61,554 bases of DNA from Methanoculleus sp. SDB (GTDB lineage Archaea > Halobacteriota > Methanomicrobia > Methanomicrobiales > Methanomicrobiaceae): NCBI GenBank assembly GCA_001412355.1, contig LKUD01000086.1, positions 1 through 61,554 of the forward strand, in the 5' to 3' direction. Below the pieces are notes generated by a model. That model saw nothing but the letters and a program-made list of their open reading frames with translations, did not search any database and was not told where the DNA came from. Below, one piece after another: positions 34,560 to 43,551 of the stretch. The position numbers and the translations under genes were made by a program. The first letter of the stretch is position 1; the number at the start of each line of letters is the position of its first letter.

Positions 34560-36401
34560 ATGGATAACACAACAGATGCTATCGTATACCGCCTCGGTGC
34601 AATGTGCGGAATAGAGGATGTCGAGGAAGGAAAGGACTATGAGGCGCGGGTACAGGGATTTGCAAATTTCGGCACCTTTGTACTGTTAAACGACCGCGTG
34701 AAGGGACTTGTTCATAAAAGCAACGTGAAGCTGGATCACCGGGAACGCGATCCGATTGTCGTGAGGGTACTCTCCATCCGGCGAAACGGCAATATCGATC
34801 TTGAGGAAGTGACTCCCGGCATTTACAGGACGCAGACGGTCACGACAAAGACTCCGCCGGTTCGGCTGACCGATCTCGGGCAGAAGATCGGGAGGAGCGT
34901 GATGGTGGAAGGGGAGATCGCACAGATCAAGCAGACGTCCGGCCCGACGATCTTTACCATCGTTGATGAAACCGGAACGGAAAATGCCGCCGCCTTTGTG
35001 GAGGCGGGTGTCCGGGCCTATCCCGACGTTCTTGTCGGGGACATCGTGAGCATTCTGGGGGAGGTGATGAAGCGCAACAACCAGCTCCAGATTGAGGTTG
35101 CTTCGCTTACCGTCCTCGGAGAGGATGACGCGGCACGCGTTCGCGTACGAATCGACGATGCCCTTGACAAACGGGCGGAGCCGGACGACATCCCGTTCCT
35201 CGTCGAGAGTGCCGTGCTCGAGCGACTCCGTCCCGAAATGCGAAAAATCGCGAAAATCATCAGGAAAGCAGTCTTTACCGCCCAGCCCATCGTCCTGCGC
35301 CATCATGCAGACGCGGACGGCATTTCGGCTGCGGTCGCGGTGGAGGCTGCGGTTTCCGGACTGATGCGGGAGAGCGGGGCCGACTTTGATGCCGAGAATT
35401 ATCTCTTCAAACGGGCTCCCTCGAAGGCGCCGTTCTACGAGATTGAGGATGTGACCCGCGATCTTGACTATGCCACGAAGGACAGCGTCAGGTTCGGGCA
35501 GAAAATGCCGCTGATCCTGATGATGGACAATGGTTCGACGGAGGAGGACGAACCCTCGTACCGCATGGCACGGGTGTACGACCTGCCGATCGTGGTCGTC
35601 GATCACCACCATCCCGACGAATCCGTTGACCGGTTCTTAAAAGCGCATGTCAATCCCTATCATGCGGGCGGCGATTTCGGGATAACCGCAGGAATGCTTG
35701 GTACTGAGATCGCCCGTTTCATCCATCCGCCCGTCGAAGACCGTATCCGGCATATCCCTGCGGTGGCGGGTGTCGGGGACCGGAGCGAGGCGCCGGAGCG
35801 GGAGAAATACCTCGCACTGGTTAAAGACATGTATCCCGAGGAGCACTGCAAAGAGATAGCCCTTGCCCTCGATTATGAACAGTTCTGGCTCAGGTTCAAC
35901 GACGGCCGGGAGATTGTGAAGGATATCCTCAATCTCAATAATAACTATGAACGCCACCGGAACCTTGTCGCCCTGCTCGTGCAGGAGGCGAATACCGCCA
36001 TCGACGAGCAGTTAAGGGCGTCCATGCCCCATGTGATCGAACAGCATCTCGTAAGCGGCGCACGGCTCTTTGCCCTTGACGTTGAGATATATGCCCACCG
36101 GTTCACATTTCCGCCGCCTGGAAAAACATCAGGGGAGGTGCATGACCGTCTCTGCCGGAAGCACGCCGGCGATGCGGTTGTGACACTCGGGATCGGCCCC
36201 GATTTTGCGGTCATCAGGTCACGGGGCGTCCTCATGAATATACCACGGATGGTCCGGGAGCTCCGCGAGGAGATTGACGGGGGCGGTGTGAACGGGGGCG
36301 GTCACCTCGTCGTCGGCAGCATCAAGTTCGTTGAGGGGATGCGGGATGTCGTCATTGCCCGCCTGATTGAAAAGATCGGGGAGTATCCGCTGGAGCTCTG
36401 A
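34560..36401 (+). CDS. RecJ-like DHH phosphoesterase with S1 and OB domains
   Basis: A 613-residue nucleic-acid enzyme. Order of domains: S1-type RNA-binding domain (about 20-85, QGFANFGTFVLLNDRVKGLVHKS), OB-fold (about 110-190), DHH domain with HADADGISAA and VVDHHHPDES, then a DHHA1 domain ending in GGGVNGGGHL. This is the archaeal RecJ-like nuclease group, some members of which bind the replicative helicase (GAN) and others act on RNA. ATG 34560 has GGTGA seven bases upstream. It follows the PhoU/TrkA_C gene by 32 bases. Confidence 0.88.
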   Translation: MDNTTDAIVYRLGAMCGIEDVEEGKDYEARVQGFANFGTFVLLNDRVKGLVHKSNVKLDHRERDPIVVRVLSIRRNGNIDLEEVTPGIYRTQTVTTKTPPVRLTDLGQKIGRSVMVEGEIAQIKQTSGPTIFTIVDETGTENAAAFVEAGVRAYPDVLVGDIVSILGEVMKRNNQLQIEVASLTVLGEDDAARVRVRIDDALDKRAEPDDIPFLVESAVLERLRPEMRKIAKIIRKAVFTAQPIVLRHHADADGISAAVAVEAAVSGLMRESGADFDAENYLFKRAPSKAPFYEIEDVTRDLDYATKDSVRFGQKMPLILMMDNGSTEEDEPSYRMARVYDLPIVVVDHHHPDESVDRFLKAHVNPYHAGGDFGITAGMLGTEIARFIHPPVEDRIRHIPAVAGVGDRSEAPEREKYLALVKDMYPEEHCKEIALALDYEQFWLRFNDGREIVKDILNLNNNYERHRNLVALLVQEANTAIDEQLRASMPHVIEQHLVSGARLFALDVEIYAHRFTFPPPGKTSGEVHDRLCRKHAGDAVVTLGIGPDFAVIRSRGVLMNIPRMVRELREEIDGGGVNGGGHLVVGSIKFVEGMRDVVIARLIEKIGEYPLEL

Positions 36402-36582
36402 CGGCATTAGCGATTATCATTATGGTTTATCGGTCTGGGCGGGACCCGCCCTCCCGATTTCCGTATTAAGTGGGTTTGGGTGATAATGAGGCTCTCCAAT
36501 CTGCTGGATTCGATAGAACTCAAACCGCATTCTTTAAATAATGGATAGTATATAACACATACTTACCCTATGGAGGATCACG

Positions 36583-36834
36583 ATGTCCCATACTAACCGC
36601 ATCAGGGATACGTACTCGGAATCTCAGCGGAAAATACTATATTATCTTAAAAGAGGGCTTGATAAAGGTAAACACTATTTCAAGTCAAAATATATCGCCA
36701 AGGAACTGGGGCTTTCGCCCAAGGAAGTAGGCACAAATCTTGCCATTCTCGCGGAAATCTGCGAGGAACTGGATATCAGCCGGTGGAGCTATTCAAACAG
36801 CACCACATGGCGTGTCCTTCCCCGTGGTGTTTGA
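36583..36834 (+). CDS. DUF7123-like small winged-helix protein
   Basis: An 83-residue protein. The core KGKHYFKSKYIAKELGLSPKE followed by EVGTNLAILAE reads as helix-turn-helix, and homologues occur in haloarchaea and methanogens (DUF7123-type). It likely binds DNA, target unknown. The promoter is clear: TATAACAC (36551-36558) and GGAGGATCAC seven bases before the ATG. It is the only gene between two long intergenic stretches, in single-gene transcription. Confidence 0.7.
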   Translation: MSHTNRIRDTYSESQRKILYYLKRGLDKGKHYFKSKYIAKELGLSPKEVGTNLAILAEICEELDISRWSYSNSTTWRVLPRGV

Positions 36835-36999
36835 AAACCTCTTTTTAATGTTCCCTGATGTTCAGTCGTCCGATAGTGCGAGGCCTGCCTCTTCCCGGCT
36901 GTCGGGTCGGTGCCGGAACCGTGTGGCGACCCGGTCCGGTGGGATGCCTCCTTTTTTTCCATCCAAATGATTATGAAACGTGGCGAGAGACCAGTATAT

Positions 37000-37200
37000 A
37001 TGGAAAAAACAGTCGTCGAATTCACATCGCACATAGAGTTCATTGCATCCATCGATTCCACAAAGGACTGCCTGATGAATCAGGGTCCCGAGGATCGGGC
37101 GGAGGGGGCGGAGACGGAACTCTGGTTTAACATCGATGTCCCCAAAGGTCACGGCCTGAAAAAGGGTGACAGGATTCGGATTATCGTCGAACGCGCCTGA
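37000..37200 (+). CDS. Small conserved hypothetical protein
   Basis: A 66-residue protein, MEKTVVEFTSHIEFIASIDSTK onward, ending in a short basic patch KGDRIRIIVERA. The family is not recognised. ATG 37000 is chosen because the sequence from there looks like a folded beta-rich domain; starts at 36967 and 36973 would add eight to eleven residues. The nearby TATATA (36994-36999) lies too close to the ATG to be its promoter, which argues for a longer form or a further upstream promoter. Confidence 0.5.
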   Translation: MEKTVVEFTSHIEFIASIDSTKDCLMNQGPEDRAEGAETELWFNIDVPKGHGLKKGDRIRIIVERA

Positions 37201-37209
37201 TTGCCTTTT

Positions 37210-37794
37210 TTAAAATACTTTTACCGGCCGTTCGAAGGAGAGTGTATACCTGTCCGCGTCACGGACCCGTACGATGAGGTACATCCGGGTAGTGGATACC
37301 TGAATATTTTTCCGGACGACTTCACGATGGCGGACTTCTCCTCCGTCGATGATTCCTCCGGTTTCCGCGTTTACCAGCACCCATTCGAGCAGTCCTGATT
37401 GCGGATGGTTCTGTGCCTCAAGTGTTGAATTGATCCGCCATAACGGGTAGGGTACACTGAAATACTGGGTGATGCCGCCCTGCGACTCCCGGAGAAAGCC
37501 GAACGTTTCAATCTTGGTGCTATGCCATTCCGGATCCGAGGCTCCGAACGTGGACATATTGTCGGGCAGGAATATCAGGGGATATTGGCCGGGATTCGGG
37601 GTATAAAAGATGCGGTACGGTCCTGTTTCAGTCGGTTCCGGTGTCGGCGTTGCAGGAACCTGCGGAGGTGCGGGTGTCGGTTCGGGGTCGCTTCCGAAAA
37701 CACCCTCTCCGTTGAGAGCGGGCTGCACCACAAGGGCGAGTAAAGCGACGATTGCACAGGCGGCAACAACCGTGATCAGATCCCGGATATCCAC
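37210..37794 (-). CDS. Membrane-anchored outer protein with Pro/Thr-rich linker
   Basis: A protein of about 194 residues: a single N-terminal helix (DLITVVAACAIVALLALVV), then a linker rich in Pro, Glu and Thr (EPTPAPPQVPATPTPEPTE), then a beta-rich domain. The arrangement is typical of methanogen surface proteins held by an uncleaved helix. The function of the outer domain is unknown. No ATG fits; GTG 37794 is the likeliest start. The 3' end converges with the small gene ending at 37200. Confidence 0.6.
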   Translation of the reverse strand: MDIRDLITVVAACAIVALLALVVQPALNGEGVFGSDPEPTPAPPQVPATPTPEPTETGPYRIFYTPNPGQYPLIFLPDNMSTFGASDPEWHSTKIETFGFLRESQGGITQYFSVPYPLWRINSTLEAQNHPQSGLLEWVLVNAETGGIIDGGEVRHREVVRKNIQVSTTRMYLIVRVRDADRYTLSFERPVKVF

Positions 37795-37907
37795 ATATAG
37801 CGTTACATGGCGAATGACATAAATCCGGCGGATTGCAGGGGAGATAGAAAAGCGATTTAATCCGGGTATATATTTATCAGGTACCACAAGCAATTTTCAA
37901 CGGGATT

Positions 37908-38144
37908 ATGGACCTTGCCGCCCTTCGTACCTGGACAATATTCTATCTTATTTCTTTCGTCGTCCTCCTATGGGCGCTGTTTCTTACCACACAGGGCGTA
38001 CTTCTCGGTTTCGGGCTGACCCTCGTCCTCGTCGTCGTCGGTCTCAATTTCTTTTTCGTATCGCTGGAAGTGAAAAGAATTGCCGAAAGAAGGGAGCTTA
38101 TGGCAGCGCTTTCCGAATCGGATGCCGGGGATCGAGGCCGGTAA
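37908..38144 (+). CDS. Small protein with two membrane segments
   Basis: A 78-residue protein with two hydrophobic helices (about 8-28 and 31-52) and a charged C-terminal tail ending SDAGDRGR. No family was recognised. TATATATTTATC (37867-37878) lies about 35 bases upstream and can also serve the divergent surface-protein gene. The next gene, cheR, converges with it, 31 bases between the stops. Confidence 0.65.
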   Translation: MDLAALRTWTIFYLISFVVLLWALFLTTQGVLLGFGLTLVLVVVGLNFFFVSLEVKRIAERRELMAALSESDAGDRGR

Positions 38145-38175
38145 AAAAAGTGTCCCTCCCTGTCCCGGCGGGCGC

Positions 38176-38970
38176 TCAATCCTGCTTCAGATAAATCTTC
38201 TGCAGTGAATTAAACGGACGATACAGGTGCTCCACTTCGCGGCCGAGGAACTCGGTCTTTCCGAGTACGTAATATCCCCTGCTCAGGAGGGCGGGATGGA
38301 AGATCTCAGCGAGTGCGTTTTTCTGTTTCTCGGTAAAGTAGATGGTGACATTACGGCACAGGATGATATCAAGAGATTTCACAGCTGGCTGACCGCTCAT
38401 CAGATCGTGCTGCTGGAACCGGATCATTTCCCTGATATGCGGTTTGATCTCGAACCTGCCGTCACTCAGTATCCTGAAATGCCTGCGAATCTGACTCTCA
38501 GAAAGGTTTTCGAGCGACCTTTTGTCATAGATTCCGTTTCGGGCGGTTTTCAGTGCCTCGGGATCGATATCTGTGGCGGTAATCATCACCCTGACGTTCG
38601 GGCGGAGGCGTGTCATATCATATGCCATCAGTGCGAGCGTGTAGGGTTCCTCGCCCGTTGCACACCCGGCACTCCAGATCCGAATCCGCTCCTTCCGTTT
38701 CATCAGTTCGGGGAGGACTTCCTTCTGAAGTACATCGAATACCTCCTTGTCCCGCCAGAATTTTGTTACATTGATAGTCAGGGCATTTCGAAGAGATTCC
38801 TGTTCTTTTTCATCGGATGCAAAGAACGTATGGTATGCTTCAAAGTTCTGCATGCCGCAAAGACGCATGCGTGACTGAATTCGCCGTTTAATATATTCTT
38901 CCTTGTAATTGGAGCATTTTATGGAGAGGATTTCCTCGATGCTCCCCTGAAGCAGCCGAAAATGGTCCAT
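38176..38970 (-). CDS. cheR: Chemotaxis protein methyltransferase CheR
   Basis: A 264-residue CheR that methylates glutamates on chemoreceptors with S-adenosylmethionine. N-terminal helical domain, then SAM-binding IRIWSAGCATGEEPYTLALM and later VMITATDIDPEAL and CRNVTIYF. It is third in the minus-strand unit receptor-CheW-CheR, 15 bases after CheW. No CheA, CheB or CheY lies in the window, so signalling depends on genes elsewhere. Confidence 0.93.
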   Translation of the reverse strand: MDHFRLLQGSIEEILSIKCSNYKEEYIKRRIQSRMRLCGMQNFEAYHTFFASDEKEQESLRNALTINVTKFWRDKEVFDVLQKEVLPELMKRKERIRIWSAGCATGEEPYTLALMAYDMTRLRPNVRVMITATDIDPEALKTARNGIYDKRSLENLSESQIRRHFRILSDGRFEIKPHIREMIRFQQHDLMSGQPAVKSLDIILCRNVTIYFTEKQKNALAEIFHPALLSRGYYVLGKTEFLGREVEHLYRPFNSLQKIYLKQD

Positions 38971-38985
38971 GGGGGGGTGGCCTTC

Positions 38986-39459
38986 CTATTGTGTCCGGTT
39001 TTCCAGATCCTTCAGAAGGCGGAGCATATCTACCCAGATGACCAGTCCCTGTTTCTTCTCCGCATCATCACCGCCTACCTTGATGATGCCTTTTACAAAA
39101 CTGCTGATGTCCGATGATATTCCTTCACCTACGTGTTCGACATTCTCCTCGGATACCTGGATGACACTATGCACATCATCGACAATAATGCCGACATTTG
39201 ATCCGCCGGCCGTTTCAGTTGTCAGCACAATGATTTTGCGGTTTTCCAGCTCCTCGTTCGGAGGGAGACTGAGGAGATGGTTGAGACTGATGATACTCGT
39301 GATCTCACCCCTGAGGTTGATAATCCCCGAAATATACGGGGGAGCCCGGGGGATGGGAGTGATGGGCATCATCTCTACGATCTCCCTGGCCAGATAGATG
39401 TCGAGGGCATACCGCTCGCCGCTCAACTCAAATTCGACCAGATCGAAATGTGTACTCAT
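38986..39459 (-). CDS. cheW: Chemotaxis coupling protein CheW
   Basis: A 157-residue CheW, linking receptors to the histidine kinase CheA. The fold is visible as FELSGERYALDIYLAREIVEM, then YISGIINLRGEITSIISL (the family's most conserved part) and the late VGIIVDDVHSVIQV. Nine bases separate it from the receptor gene upstream, and GGGTGG sits before the ATG. Confidence 0.93.
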   Translation of the reverse strand: MSTHFDLVEFELSGERYALDIYLAREIVEMMPITPIPRAPPYISGIINLRGEITSIISLNHLLSLPPNEELENRKIIVLTTETAGGSNVGIIVDDVHSVIQVSEENVEHVGEGISSDISSFVKGIIKVGGDDAEKKQGLVIWVDMLRLLKDLENRTQ

Positions 39460-39468
39460 GGTCCACCC

Positions 39469-41931
39469 TTAGTTGAGTTTGAACTTTTTCATCATCGTCA
39501 TGAGGTGTCCGGCCATGTCGGTCATTTCATGGGCGGCACTGCCGACTTCCTCGACAGATGCACTCACTTCCTGTGCGAGGGCTGCCATATCCTCGATGCG
39601 CTCCATGTTCTCCTTCGTGAGGGCCGTGGAGTCTTCCATGCTCTGCATCACGCGGTTTGTGGCATGCGCCTGGTCTTCGGCCGCTTTCGTAATCTCGGTA
39701 ATACCGTGGGCGGCTTTCTCGACGTCGGTGACGATCTGGTTCAGTGCTTCGATTGTGGAATTCACGGCATTGACACCCTGCTGGATCTCGGTGTGCGAGG
39801 TCTTCATCGAGGCAGCAGTCTTCGCGCTCTTTGTCTGGATCGACATGATCAGATCCTCGATATGCTGGCTTGCATCTTTCGACTCGCCTGCAAGGTTTCG
39901 GATTTCTCCGGCCACGACGGCGAAACCGCGCCCGTGCTCTCCCGCCCGTGCCGCCTCGATGGCTGCGTTGAGGGCAAGCAGGTTCGTCTGTGCGGCGATT
40001 CCGGCGATGAGTTTTACGATATTGGAGATTTCACGCATCTCGTCATTTAACTGGGTAATTTCAGCGACGCTCTCCTCGGAGATGGTTCCCACGAGCTGCA
40101 TCTTGGCATGCGTGTCCCTGCCGATCTCGGCCGCTTTGCTTCCTTCCGCGGCTGCTTTCTGTGCCCGGGACATGACTTCCTGTGTTGTGGAGGCGATCTC
40201 CTCGATCGATGCCGAGAGATCCGAGATTTCCCGGTTGATGTCCTCGATCTGGGCGAGGAGGTTCCTGGTAAACTCGGACGACTCCTGGGTTGCCACGGCG
40301 ACCTGCTCGGTCGCACGGCCAATTTCATCCGAGCTTTTACTCACTTCCTGCGACGTTCCCTCAACCTGATGTGCGTCCTGGCCTACCTCTTCGATCAGCT
40401 GCTTCATGGCGGTGATCGATTTGTTATAGTCCTGTTTGAGGGTCTGGAGCGGATCATCGTCCTCGAGGGCGACAAACGCGGTGAGATCCCCGTCCGCCAT
40501 CTTTGTCATGGCCTCTGCAAGGACACCGGCGCTTTCATTGAGCTTCGCTGCCTCGGCCTGAGCGGTCTCCATGAGCTTTTGCACTTCCTGGCCCTTACGG
40601 TGGTCCTCGGTCACATCCTGGTAGATGTAATAATTAACGTCGATCTCGCCCTTGTCGTTGAGAATCGGGACCTGATAGAGGATCAGGTAGGATTTTTCGC
40701 CGTTCGGCCATGCGACCTCCATGTTCGTGATCGCCTTCTTCTTCGTCTCGTAGGAAGCGTAGAAGTCGTCTCCGCCGGTGATGGTAATGTCGAAATCGTA
40801 GAGCTTCTTTGCCATCAGTTCGTCGTAGGATCCGCGCCATACGCGCTGGTATTCCACGTTGAGGTCGAGCCGGTGCTTATCGTCCGCAAGGATGGTGATC
40901 GCCTGCGGGTTCTCCTTGATGAATGCCTCGGCACGCCTCTTGAGAATATTGACCTCCTCCATTTCGCGGCGTTCCACGGTAACGTCGTTGTAGACGATGA
41001 GGATGTTTGTGAGATCCCCGTTTGCGTTCGTAATCGGGATGCCGTGCTGTTCGAGAATGTGGGTACCGCTCGGAAGGTCGACGGTGACTTCTCCGAAACT
41101 GCGCTTGCTCTCCTTGATGACCTTTCCAAGGCCTTCGCCCTTCTGGTCGAGGATCGTGAAGTCCCGTGCATTCATTGCGAGGATTTCTTCCCGGGTGTAC
41201 CCGCTCATCCTGACATATGCCTCGTTCGTGACAACGATTTTGAAGTCCTTTGTGACGAGCAGAATCGGCATCGGGTTTTCCTGAACAATCGTCTCGGCGC
41301 GACGCTGGAGTGCCTCGTTTATCTTCAGCTGCTTTTCGATCTGTTCGGCTTCCCGGCGCTCCGTGGTAATGTCGTTGTACACGAAGTACGCATGTGCGGT
41401 CAATCCGGCTCCGTCATCGACGGGAATGCCGTACTGTTCGATGATCTTGGATCGTCCGTCCTTGAAGGTGATCTGGAGTTCGCACTTCGTGTGGACGCCC
41501 TTGAATGTTTTATCCGTGGTGTCGCCCTTGAGGTGTTTAATCTTGTAATCGGTCTTTTCCATGGAGAGGAGTTTGTCCCGCGGCTGTTCCATGAGGTCTT
41601 CGTACGATTCGTTGAGATCAACGACGTCGAATGAGCGGTTTAAGAGGACCATCGGAAGGGGATTCTCACGAAAAAGTGTTTCAGTCTGCCTTTTAATTAC
41701 TTCTTCCGCCGCGATTTTCTTAAAAATCTCGTTCACGGCATCGGCGAGCGGCCGGAGAGGTTTGGCAAGCGTTGCCGGGTCGATCTGCACGTCGGTTTCG
41801 CCTGCCTTTGCATCCTCAATGGCGGATATAAATAATTCAATGAATTCATAATCCATATTCTGCTGCGATTCAGGTGCCGGCATTCCCGTCCGGGTTCCGG
41901 TTACCGTGCTTTTCTTCTTTGCTACTGCCAT
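39469..41931 (-). CDS. Soluble chemoreceptor (MCP) with three PAS domains
   Basis: An 820-residue receptor with no membrane segment. After a short basic N-terminus come three PAS domains (about 85-205, 210-330, 330-450), each ending in a YxxDVTxE/R-type linker, then a HAMP-like segment ([19 protein letters not shown]), and a long signalling coiled coil with hairpin tip [20 protein letters not shown]. It is therefore a cytoplasmic sensor, perhaps of redox state or a diffusible ligand. It heads the operon with CheW and CheR. Confidence 0.9.
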   Translation of the reverse strand: MAVAKKKSTVTGTRTGMPAPESQQNMDYEFIELFISAIEDAKAGETDVQIDPATLAKPLRPLADAVNEIFKKIAAEEVIKRQTETLFRENPLPMVLLNRSFDVVDLNESYEDLMEQPRDKLLSMEKTDYKIKHLKGDTTDKTFKGVHTKCELQITFKDGRSKIIEQYGIPVDDGAGLTAHAYFVYNDITTERREAEQIEKQLKINEALQRRAETIVQENPMPILLVTKDFKIVVTNEAYVRMSGYTREEILAMNARDFTILDQKGEGLGKVIKESKRSFGEVTVDLPSGTHILEQHGIPITNANGDLTNILIVYNDVTVERREMEEVNILKRRAEAFIKENPQAITILADDKHRLDLNVEYQRVWRGSYDELMAKKLYDFDITITGGDDFYASYETKKKAITNMEVAWPNGEKSYLILYQVPILNDKGEIDVNYYIYQDVTEDHRKGQEVQKLMETAQAEAAKLNESAGVLAEAMTKMADGDLTAFVALEDDDPLQTLKQDYNKSITAMKQLIEEVGQDAHQVEGTSQEVSKSSDEIGRATEQVAVATQESSEFTRNLLAQIEDINREISDLSASIEEIASTTQEVMSRAQKAAAEGSKAAEIGRDTHAKMQLVGTISEESVAEITQLNDEMREISNIVKLIAGIAAQTNLLALNAAIEAARAGEHGRGFAVVAGEIRNLAGESKDASQHIEDLIMSIQTKSAKTAASMKTSHTEIQQGVNAVNSTIEALNQIVTDVEKAAHGITEITKAAEDQAHATNRVMQSMEDSTALTKENMERIEDMAALAQEVSASVEEVGSAAHEMTDMAGHLMTMMKKFKLN

Positions 41932-42652
41932 AAGTCATTTCTCCCTTATCATGTCGCATTGAATTTCGATCGACAGCCCCTGATCCGGGGCTCCGTTCCA
42001 TACCGTGCCCCGGGGCGCTTCTGTGCAGTGCGCATCGTTCCCGTCCCATGCCCGGACGATCCGCTGCGCCTGCATGCCCCTCTGGGATACGGCACTTCGC
42101 TTGATAGCATACGCATCCCACCTGGTACAACCGGTGGGAAATTTTTCAGTTCTGACGCCGGGCCGTATGAATTACAGAAGGATGGCCTCGCACCGCCGTG
42201 ATCCGGTGATGACGGGACAGGGCCGGTTCCTGCTGGTGCCAGATTGATGGTAGCCTTCATTACGACCTCGTTTAGCCTCTAAAAATGCTCATTAACGCCA
42301 TACCTGTTCTTCGGCTGATCGGCCGGATCGATGTCCCGTCATTCTGATGGCGGGAGGGTCGCTTTCTGTGTTCCACCCTCTTTTTCCTGACTGGTGCAGG
42401 AATCCGGCGATATCGGGGCGTGAGGTTGCCGTGCGGGAACCTCTCCCGTGGTGTGCGTATGCTGTGATCGAAATTGTGTGACACCTCGCCTGATGGTTCG
42501 GTATACAGTGAGTATAATACTCAGCACTTATAATTATTTCTAATACTACTTATAAATCTTTCTTTTTATATCCAATCCATATTAGTGGTTAAAAAAACAA
42601 AATATACAATATATGTGGGGTAATACTAATGGTTAATTGGTGGGGATAATCA
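41932..42652. other. 720-base gap without a supported gene
   Basis: The left part (to about 42480) has ordinary GC content but only short unconvincing frames. It holds a terminator-like hairpin CCCACC/GGTGGG (42117-42122, 42133-42138) followed by AAATTTTT. The right part (42500-42652) is AT-rich and promoter-like: TATAAATC (42551), TTTTTATAT (42563), and AATATACAATATATG (42600) before the GTPase gene. Two near-identical 15-base repeats flank the last one (listed separately). Confidence 0.6.
42579..42636 (+). repeat. Direct repeat pair around the promoter of the GTPase gene
   Basis: CATATTAGTGGTTAA (42579-42593) and AATACTAATGGTTAA (42622-42636) agree in 11 or 12 of 15 positions. They lie on each side of a TATA-like AATATACAATATATG (42600-42614), one just upstream and the other near the expected transcription start. 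That is the place where archaeal repressors or activators bind, so they are operator candidates; chance cannot be excluded. Confidence 0.4.
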
Positions 42653-43162
42653 ATGCCGATATTGAATGGAGATAAACTGAAAATCGTTGTATTCGGTGCA
42701 TTCAATGCCGGGAAGTCATCTTTTATCCGGGCGGTGGATCCGGCGTCCCGGCATGTCGAGGCACGGACAGACGGTGGAACGACCACCGTTGCACTTGACT
42801 TCGGAAGAGTGACTTTCGGAAGCACGAAAGTCTTTATTTTTGGAACACCCGGTCAGGAACGCTTTGAATTTGTCCGCCGGATCCTTTCGCGCGGAATGGA
42901 CGGCGCCATCGTGATGGTGGATGCAACGCGCAGTATCGATGCGATGACCTGTGATTTCTGCGAATGGCTTCATGAAACAGGGATTCCTTTTGTCGTTATG
43001 CTCAACAAATGCGACCTCCCCGGCGCGTCGCCCGGAATGTTTGCCGATCTCGTGGGCGACGGGTACGTCCACTGCATTTCCGCCCTCACCGGCGATCAGG
43101 TGCATGACGCCCTCGGGCTCTTTGTTGAGCGCCTCATCCGTCTGCGCCGGAAAAACACATAG
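42653..43162 (+). CDS. Small GTPase of the conservon/COG2229 type
   Basis: A 169-residue GTPase. G1 is GAFNAGKSS (14-22), G3 is FGTPGQERF with Gly in place of the usual Asp, as known for the COG2229 (CvnD) group, and G4 is NKCD. The G2 region TDGGTTTVALDFGR is typical. In bacteria such GTPases work with a sensor kinase and roadblock proteins; none are next to it here. The ATG has GGTGGGG nine bases upstream. An outer lipoprotein gene follows 32 bases later. Confidence 0.85.
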   Translation: MPILNGDKLKIVVFGAFNAGKSSFIRAVDPASRHVEARTDGGTTTVALDFGRVTFGSTKVFIFGTPGQERFEFVRRILSRGMDGAIVMVDATRSIDAMTCDFCEWLHETGIPFVVMLNKCDLPGASPGMFADLVGDGYVHCISALTGDQVHDALGLFVERLIRLRRKNT

Positions 43163-43194
43163 TATTAAGTCCAATCGATTTTTACATTGAGATA

Positions 43195-43551
43195 ATGTCC
43201 ATCGGAAGAATCATCTGCCTTCTTGTACTGGTGTGCGTATCGGCGGCACTCACGGCCGGGTGCACCTCCTACACGTTCGGGGACGTGGCATATGCGGACG
43301 ACACGCTCCATGTGATGGTGAATAGTGGTGACGAACCGCGGCAGGTCACCGTCCAGGTCACCATCTTCGACACGACCGGATTTGCTCAGGCGGAAGTGTA
43401 CCGGAAGGCTGAGTATCTGGATCTCGTCACGGGTGGGAACGAGTATCTCGTCCCCATCAGCCTCCGGCCCGGAACGTACAAAATATACCTCTATATTATG
43501 GTGGACGGCGCGAGGACCACGAGCGTGATCCGGGATATTACAGTCCCATGA
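43195..43551 (+). CDS. Small putative lipoprotein
   Basis: A 118-residue protein. The N-terminal helix RIICLLVLVCVSAALTAGC ends in a lipobox-like LTAGC, so a lipid anchor on the outer face is likely. The rest forms a beta-sandwich-like domain (MVNSGDEPRQVTVQVTIFD, VPISLRPGTYKIYLYI) similar to adhesin or CARDB folds. The stop overlaps the adenine deaminase start by four bases, so the two are co-translated though unrelated in function. Confidence 0.75.
   Translation: MSIGRIICLLVLVCVSAALTAGCTSYTFGDVAYADDTLHVMVNSGDEPRQVTVQVTIFDTTGFAQAEVYRKAEYLDLVTGGNEYLVPISLRPGTYKIYLYIMVDGARTTSVIRDITVP

Noticed and set aside
34686-35612. A 308-codon minus-strand frame opposite the RecJ-like gene
   Set aside because: Mirror frame of the DHH protein; no start signal and no recognisable domain.
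42005-42247. Two 80-codon plus frames in the gap before the GTPase gene
   Set aside because: They overlap each other in different frames, lack ribosome sites and have atypical amino-acid composition.
42198-42250. GTGATGAC box resembling a C/D-box RNA
   Set aside because: No matching D box (CTGA) at a proper distance and no D'/C' pair.
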